NCBI RefSeq assembly: GCF_004335085.1
Contig: NZ_RQRS01000012.1
Span: 1-64,000, forward strand
Source: Pedobacter nototheniae
GTDB taxonomy: Bacteria; Bacteroidota; Bacteroidia; Sphingobacteriales; Sphingobacteriaceae
DNA: 64,000 bases
Reading direction: 5' to 3'
In this document: piece after piece, positions 60,502 to 64,000 of the stretch
How the letters are laid out: each line of letters starts with the position of its first letter
Numbering within the stretch: position 1 is the first letter of the stretch
Made by a program: the position numbers and the translations under genes
The notes under the pieces: model-generated
Seen by the model: the letters and a program-made list of their open reading frames with translations, nothing else
The model's database searches: none
Told to the model about the DNA's origin: nothing

Positions 60502-62952
60502 TTAATTATTTTCTTTTTGTTTTTTCTCTCTTTCTTCCTGACGTTTTTTTCTTCTTAATTCACGTTCTTCCTTTTTAGTTAAAGGAGCAGTGGTTTCTGG
60601 CTGGTTTTGAACAGGCTCAGGTTTCTTTTCTTCCTTTTTAACTTCAGGTTCCTTACTAGTTGCTGGAGTTGTAGTTTCTTCTTCAACCACTGGAACATTA
60701 ACATCAGTAGAATCTACCAAAACGCTATCCGTAGTTGTGGTATCGGCTACAATTCTAGGACTAGGACAGTTAATTGTACGGGTAATTGGAACAGTAGCTT
60801 TAGGAAATGCGCCATAAGTATAACCACTGGTTGGATCTAGGTATACTTTTTCCATAAATTTTGCAAAAATAGGAAGAGCTGTTCTCGAACCTTCGCCTTG
60901 TTCACCATTTTTAAAGTGTGCAGTTCTTTCATCACAACCTACCCAAACTCCGGTAACCAAATCTTTGGTCATCCCCATATACCAAGCGTCAACATAATCC
61001 GATGATGTACCTGTTTTACCTCCGATTTGATTGTTTTTCTTAAACAGATTTGGCCATTCCCATAAAGCTTGAGAAGTACCGCCCGGTTCTTCCATTCCGC
61101 CTCTAAACATATAAGTCATTAACCAGGCAATTTCTTCTGATAAAACTCTTTTTGTTTTAGGTTTAAAATCATCAATTAAGTTATCATCTAAATCAGTAAT
61201 TTTTTCAACCAGAATAGGGTCGGTTTTAATTCCTTTATTTAAAAATGTACTATACGCCTTAACCATTTCGTAAACAGTTACATCATTTGAGCCTAAACTT
61301 ACAGAAGGTACAGATTCAAGATGACTATCAATTCCACATTCGTGAGCCCATTTTACAACATTATCCCAGCCAACTTTTTCTGTTACCTGAGCTGTAATTG
61401 TATTTACTGATTTTGCCATTGCCCAACGCAAACTCATTTCACGATAACTAACACTGTAATCGGCGTTTTTAGGTTCCCAATATTTTGTTTCACCTTTATC
61501 CTGATAGGCAATTTTTACAGGCTTATCTGTAAATTTATCGCATGGGCTCATCCCTTGCTCTAACGCTGTTAAATATGCAAATGGCTTAAAGGTTGATCCT
61601 GCCTGACGTTTTGATTGATTTACGTGGTCATATTTAAAGAATTTATGGTCGATACCGCCAACCCAAACTTTAATTTTGCCAGTTGCAGGTTCCATGGTCA
61701 TCATTCCCGTATTTAATATTTTTCCGTAATAACGAATAGAATCCATTGTCGAAAATAAAGTATCTTTATCGCCTTTGTAAGTAAAGATTTGCATCTTTTT
61801 CTTTTTGTTAAAATAGGCAGTTATTGAATCGGGCTGATTTGGAAATTTCTTTTGCAATAAACTATAAACTGGCAAATTTTTCATCGCACGTGCGGGATAA
61901 TCAACCTTTTGCTTTTCAGAATCATACCATGGATCTTCATTACCCCAAACACTGTAAAATCTTCTTTGAAGTGTTTTCATCTGCTCTGCAACAGCTTCTT
62001 CGGCATATTTTTGCAGTTTAGAATCAATGGTTGTATAAATTTTTAAACCATCTTCATACAAATCATAACCATTATCATTTGCCCACTTTTCAAGATATTT
62101 AGAAACGGCAGCTCTTAAATAAGAATCGCCATCGCTTCCATCTTCCATTTTTCCTTCTTTAAGCTTAATTGGCTGTTTGGCAAGTTCTATAAGGCTATCT
62201 TTACTTAAAAATTTGTACTTATTCATCTGACTTAAAACGGTATTTCTACGCTCAAGTGCTTTTTCAGGGTTTTTGGTAGGATTATAAAGCGTTGTTCCTT
62301 TTAACATTCCAACCAGCAAGGCGGCATCATTAGTCGCTAATTCTTTCGCATCTTTATCAAAATAAATACGACTGGCAGTTTTTATCCCATAAGTATTGTT
62401 ACCAAATGATACGGTATTTAAATACATGGTAATAATATCTTGCTTAGAATAATTAGATTCGAGCTTTACAGCGGTCATCCATTCTTTTAGTTTAGGAATT
62501 AAAGTTCTTAATATAGGAAGTTTTGAAAGCACTCCAGATGATTTATTATAACGTGTACGATACAAGTTTTTTGCCAACTGTTGCGTAATTGTACTGGCAC
62601 CACCATCTTTTCCCATACCTACAACCGCACGCGCAACCGCCTGAATATCAATACCCCAGTGCTTGTAAAAACGAACATCTTCAGTTGCCACTAATGCATT
62701 TATTACACTTGGCGCAATTTCATTATAACTAACTGGTGTTCTGTTTTCTTTAAAATATCTTCCAATTAATTTTCCATCCGAAGTATATAATTCGGAACCT
62801 ACACGTTGGCTGGGTGCTTTTATATCATGGTAGCTTGGAGAATAGCCAAATAACCATAAAAAGTTGAGTTGAAGGGCACAGAAGAAAATTATTATAAAAA
62901 AAATACCAATTATAGGATAACGTAAGTACTTGTTTTTTATCTCTTTAAACAT
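60502..62952 (-). CDS. Penicillin-binding protein 1A (bifunctional)
   Basis: An 816-residue class A PBP that polymerises glycan (GT51) and cross-links peptides (transpeptidase). A membrane anchor near residue 15 (YPIIGIFFIIIFFCALQL) is followed by the GT51 motifs ATEDVRFYKHWGID (catalytic Glu) and GASTITQQLAKNLY, then the transpeptidase motifs: SxxK in AGSTFKPFAY, SxN in AKSVNTITAQ and KTG in GGKTGTSSDYVDAW. The last ~75 residues are a Lys/Glu-rich low-complexity tail. It is divergent from the PPK2 gene. Confidence 0.93.
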   Translation of the reverse strand: MFKEIKNKYLRYPIIGIFFIIIFFCALQLNFLWLFGYSPSYHDIKAPSQRVGSELYTSDGKLIGRYFKENRTPVSYNEIAPSVINALVATEDVRFYKHWGIDIQAVARAVVGMGKDGGASTITQQLAKNLYRTRYNKSSGVLSKLPILRTLIPKLKEWMTAVKLESNYSKQDIITMYLNTVSFGNNTYGIKTASRIYFDKDAKELATNDAALLVGMLKGTTLYNPTKNPEKALERRNTVLSQMNKYKFLSKDSLIELAKQPIKLKEGKMEDGSDGDSYLRAAVSKYLEKWANDNGYDLYEDGLKIYTTIDSKLQKYAEEAVAEQMKTLQRRFYSVWGNEDPWYDSEKQKVDYPARAMKNLPVYSLLQKKFPNQPDSITAYFNKKKKMQIFTYKGDKDTLFSTMDSIRYYGKILNTGMMTMEPATGKIKVWVGGIDHKFFKYDHVNQSKRQAGSTFKPFAYLTALEQGMSPCDKFTDKPVKIAYQDKGETKYWEPKNADYSVSYREMSLRWAMAKSVNTITAQVTEKVGWDNVVKWAHECGIDSHLESVPSVSLGSNDVTVYEMVKAYSTFLNKGIKTDPILVEKITDLDDNLIDDFKPKTKRVLSEEIAWLMTYMFRGGMEEPGGTSQALWEWPNLFKKNNQIGGKTGTSSDYVDAWYMGMTKDLVTGVWVGCDERTAHFKNGEQGEGSRTALPIFAKFMEKVYLDPTSGYTYGAFPKATVPITRTINCPSPRIVADTTTTDSVLVDSTDVNVPVVEEETTTPATSKEPEVKKEEKKPEPVQNQPETTAPLTKKEERELRRKKRQEEREKKQKENN

Positions 62953-63080
62953 ATTGGGTGTGATGATCTGTTGGTTAATGCTTTGGCGTTAAATATAAAA
63001 AACTCTATAGGTAAATTAACTTATTTAGTTTACTTATTTTTTAATTCTATATTTAAATTATTGATCTACGGAATTAATTA

Positions 63081-63974
63081 ATGAATTTATTAAGTATGAA
63101 AAACGAATTTAAGGGACTTATTGTACAAGGTGATAAGAAATTTTCTATAAAAAGTGCTAAAACAGATTTTACTGGCGGTTATAATAAAGAAAAAGCTAAG
63201 GATGCACTTGTAAATGCTAAAATTGAGATTAATCATTTACAAGAGAAATTATATGCGGCAAATTCACATTCACTATTAATTATTTTTCAGGCTATGGATG
63301 CAGCAGGAAAAGATAGTGCTATTGAGCATGTAATGAGTGGTTTAAATCCGCAGGGCTGTCAGGTGTTTAGTTTTAAGGTTCCAACATCTGAAGAATATGA
63401 GCATGATTTTTTATGGAGACATTATAAAGCTTTGCCAGAAAGAGGCCGTATAGGCATCCACAATCGCTCGCACTACGAAAACGTTTTGGTTTGCAAGGTA
63501 CATCCAGAATATATTTTAAGCGAAAGTATTCCTGGATACACAAATGTTAAAAAGATTGATAAGCAATTTTGGAAACAGCGCTACCAAAGCATCCGCAATT
63601 TTGAAGAGCATTTAAGTTCTAATGGAACAGTAATTTTAAAATTCTTTTTAAATGTTAGCATGGCCGAGCAGAAACTCCGCTTTTTGGATAGGATAGATGA
63701 TCCTACTAAAAATTGGAAATTTTCATCAGGTGATATTAAAGAACGTGCACTGTGGGACGATTATATGAAGGCTTATGAAGAGGCTATTAATGAAACTAGT
63801 ACTGAAAAAAATCCTTGGCATGTAATACCAGCAGATAAAAAATGGTTTGCCCGTTTGGCAATTAGCGAAATTATTGCTGATAAATTGAAGGGTTTGGATT
63901 TGAAGTTTCCTGTTTTGGTTGAAGAAGAAGCCGCTAAATTACAGTTAAGCAAAGAAAGTTTAATTAACGAATAA
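63081..63974 (+). CDS. Polyphosphate kinase 2 family protein
   Basis: A 297-residue PPK2-type enzyme, which uses polyphosphate to make nucleotides (ADP to ATP, GDP to GTP or AMP to ADP, by class) or the reverse. The Walker A motif is QAMDAAGKDSAIEHVMSG (near residue 71), followed by FKVPTSEEYEHDFLWRHYKALPERG (the lid and Arg-rich segment split over ~110-135), NRSHYENVLVCKVHPEY (Walker B region) and a C-terminal DRIDDPTKNWKFSSGDIKER. The one-domain length and motif form suggest class I or III, not class II. ATG 63096 is a possible later start. With ppk1 and ppx at 30-34 kb it gives this window a full polyphosphate toolkit. Confidence 0.9.
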   Translation: MNLLSMKNEFKGLIVQGDKKFSIKSAKTDFTGGYNKEKAKDALVNAKIEINHLQEKLYAANSHSLLIIFQAMDAAGKDSAIEHVMSGLNPQGCQVFSFKVPTSEEYEHDFLWRHYKALPERGRIGIHNRSHYENVLVCKVHPEYILSESIPGYTNVKKIDKQFWKQRYQSIRNFEEHLSSNGTVILKFFLNVSMAEQKLRFLDRIDDPTKNWKFSSGDIKERALWDDYMKAYEEAINETSTEKNPWHVIPADKKWFARLAISEIIADKLKGLDLKFPVLVEEEAAKLQLSKESLINE

Positions 63975-64000
63975 TTAACAGAAGTACTTTAAGCTAGATG

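Overview
The window looks like chromosome of a Bacteroidota bacterium in the Sphingobacteriaceae, most likely Pedobacter or a close relative. This is inferred from AT-rich DNA, TAnnTTTG-type -7 promoter boxes, a FecR/sigma-coupled SusC/SusD pair, a Bacteroidota-type Hcp (TssD), futalosine-pathway menaquinone genes, and a GOB-like class B3 metallo-beta-lactamase. No tRNA, rRNA or CRISPR was seen.

Layout. 1-0.7 kb: the edge of a possible IS256-type element, then a 13-copy 21-bp tandem array and a dispersed hairpin repeat. 0.7-6 kb: a trans-sulfuration enzyme, a small lipoprotein, mqnE and mqnA with a histidine phosphatase between them, and a ribosome-hibernation-like factor. 6.3-12.8 kb: an orphan type VI secretion cargo island made of Hcp, a VgrG with a C-terminal metzincin-like protease extension, three tandem near-identical putative immunity genes and a DUF4280 PAAR-like tip. 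No sheath, baseplate or ClpV genes are present. 12.9-16.6 kb: mutS, an NlpC/P60 lipoprotein and a TlpA-like thioredoxin. 16.6-22.9 kb: two tandem SDRs with an AraC regulator, then a TetR gene and a thioesterase-SDR-DUF2798-FabF operon. Matching palindromes lie in front of tetR and of the operon. 22.9-23.7 kb: a second 21-bp array with a second copy of the hairpin repeat.

23.7-30.6 kb holds single genes: YceH, an alcohol dehydrogenase, a subtilase, a DUF4142 lipoprotein, a GNAT protein, YajQ and a lysine-rich histone-H1-like protein. 30.6-39.4 kb is a phosphate and sugar block. ppk1-ppx run convergently against a minus-strand operon of a ROK polyphosphate-glucokinase-like kinase, gnd, zwf and pgl, so a polyphosphate-to-glucose-6-phosphate link is plausible. 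39.5-40.8 kb is a fatty acid hydroxylase family membrane enzyme. 40.8-51.7 kb is a nutrient-uptake locus: ECF sigma, FecR, SusC with an STN domain, SusD, a DUF5689 lipoprotein, a metallophosphoesterase and a glycerophosphodiesterase. It probably scavenges an organophosphate diester.

51.7-56.2 kb: bioF-bioD, a methyltransferase, a Spy-like periplasmic protein, and an S24 repressor facing a degenerate GIY-YIG protein across a cluster of palindromic half-sites. 56.2-64 kb: a GOB-like B3 beta-lactamase behind a very large peptidase/propeller/beta-barrel protein, PBP1A and a PPK2-type polyphosphate kinase.

The two most unusual features are the VgrG-protease island with its triplicated immunity genes, and the paired composite elements in which a 21-bp array sits beside the same hairpin repeat.
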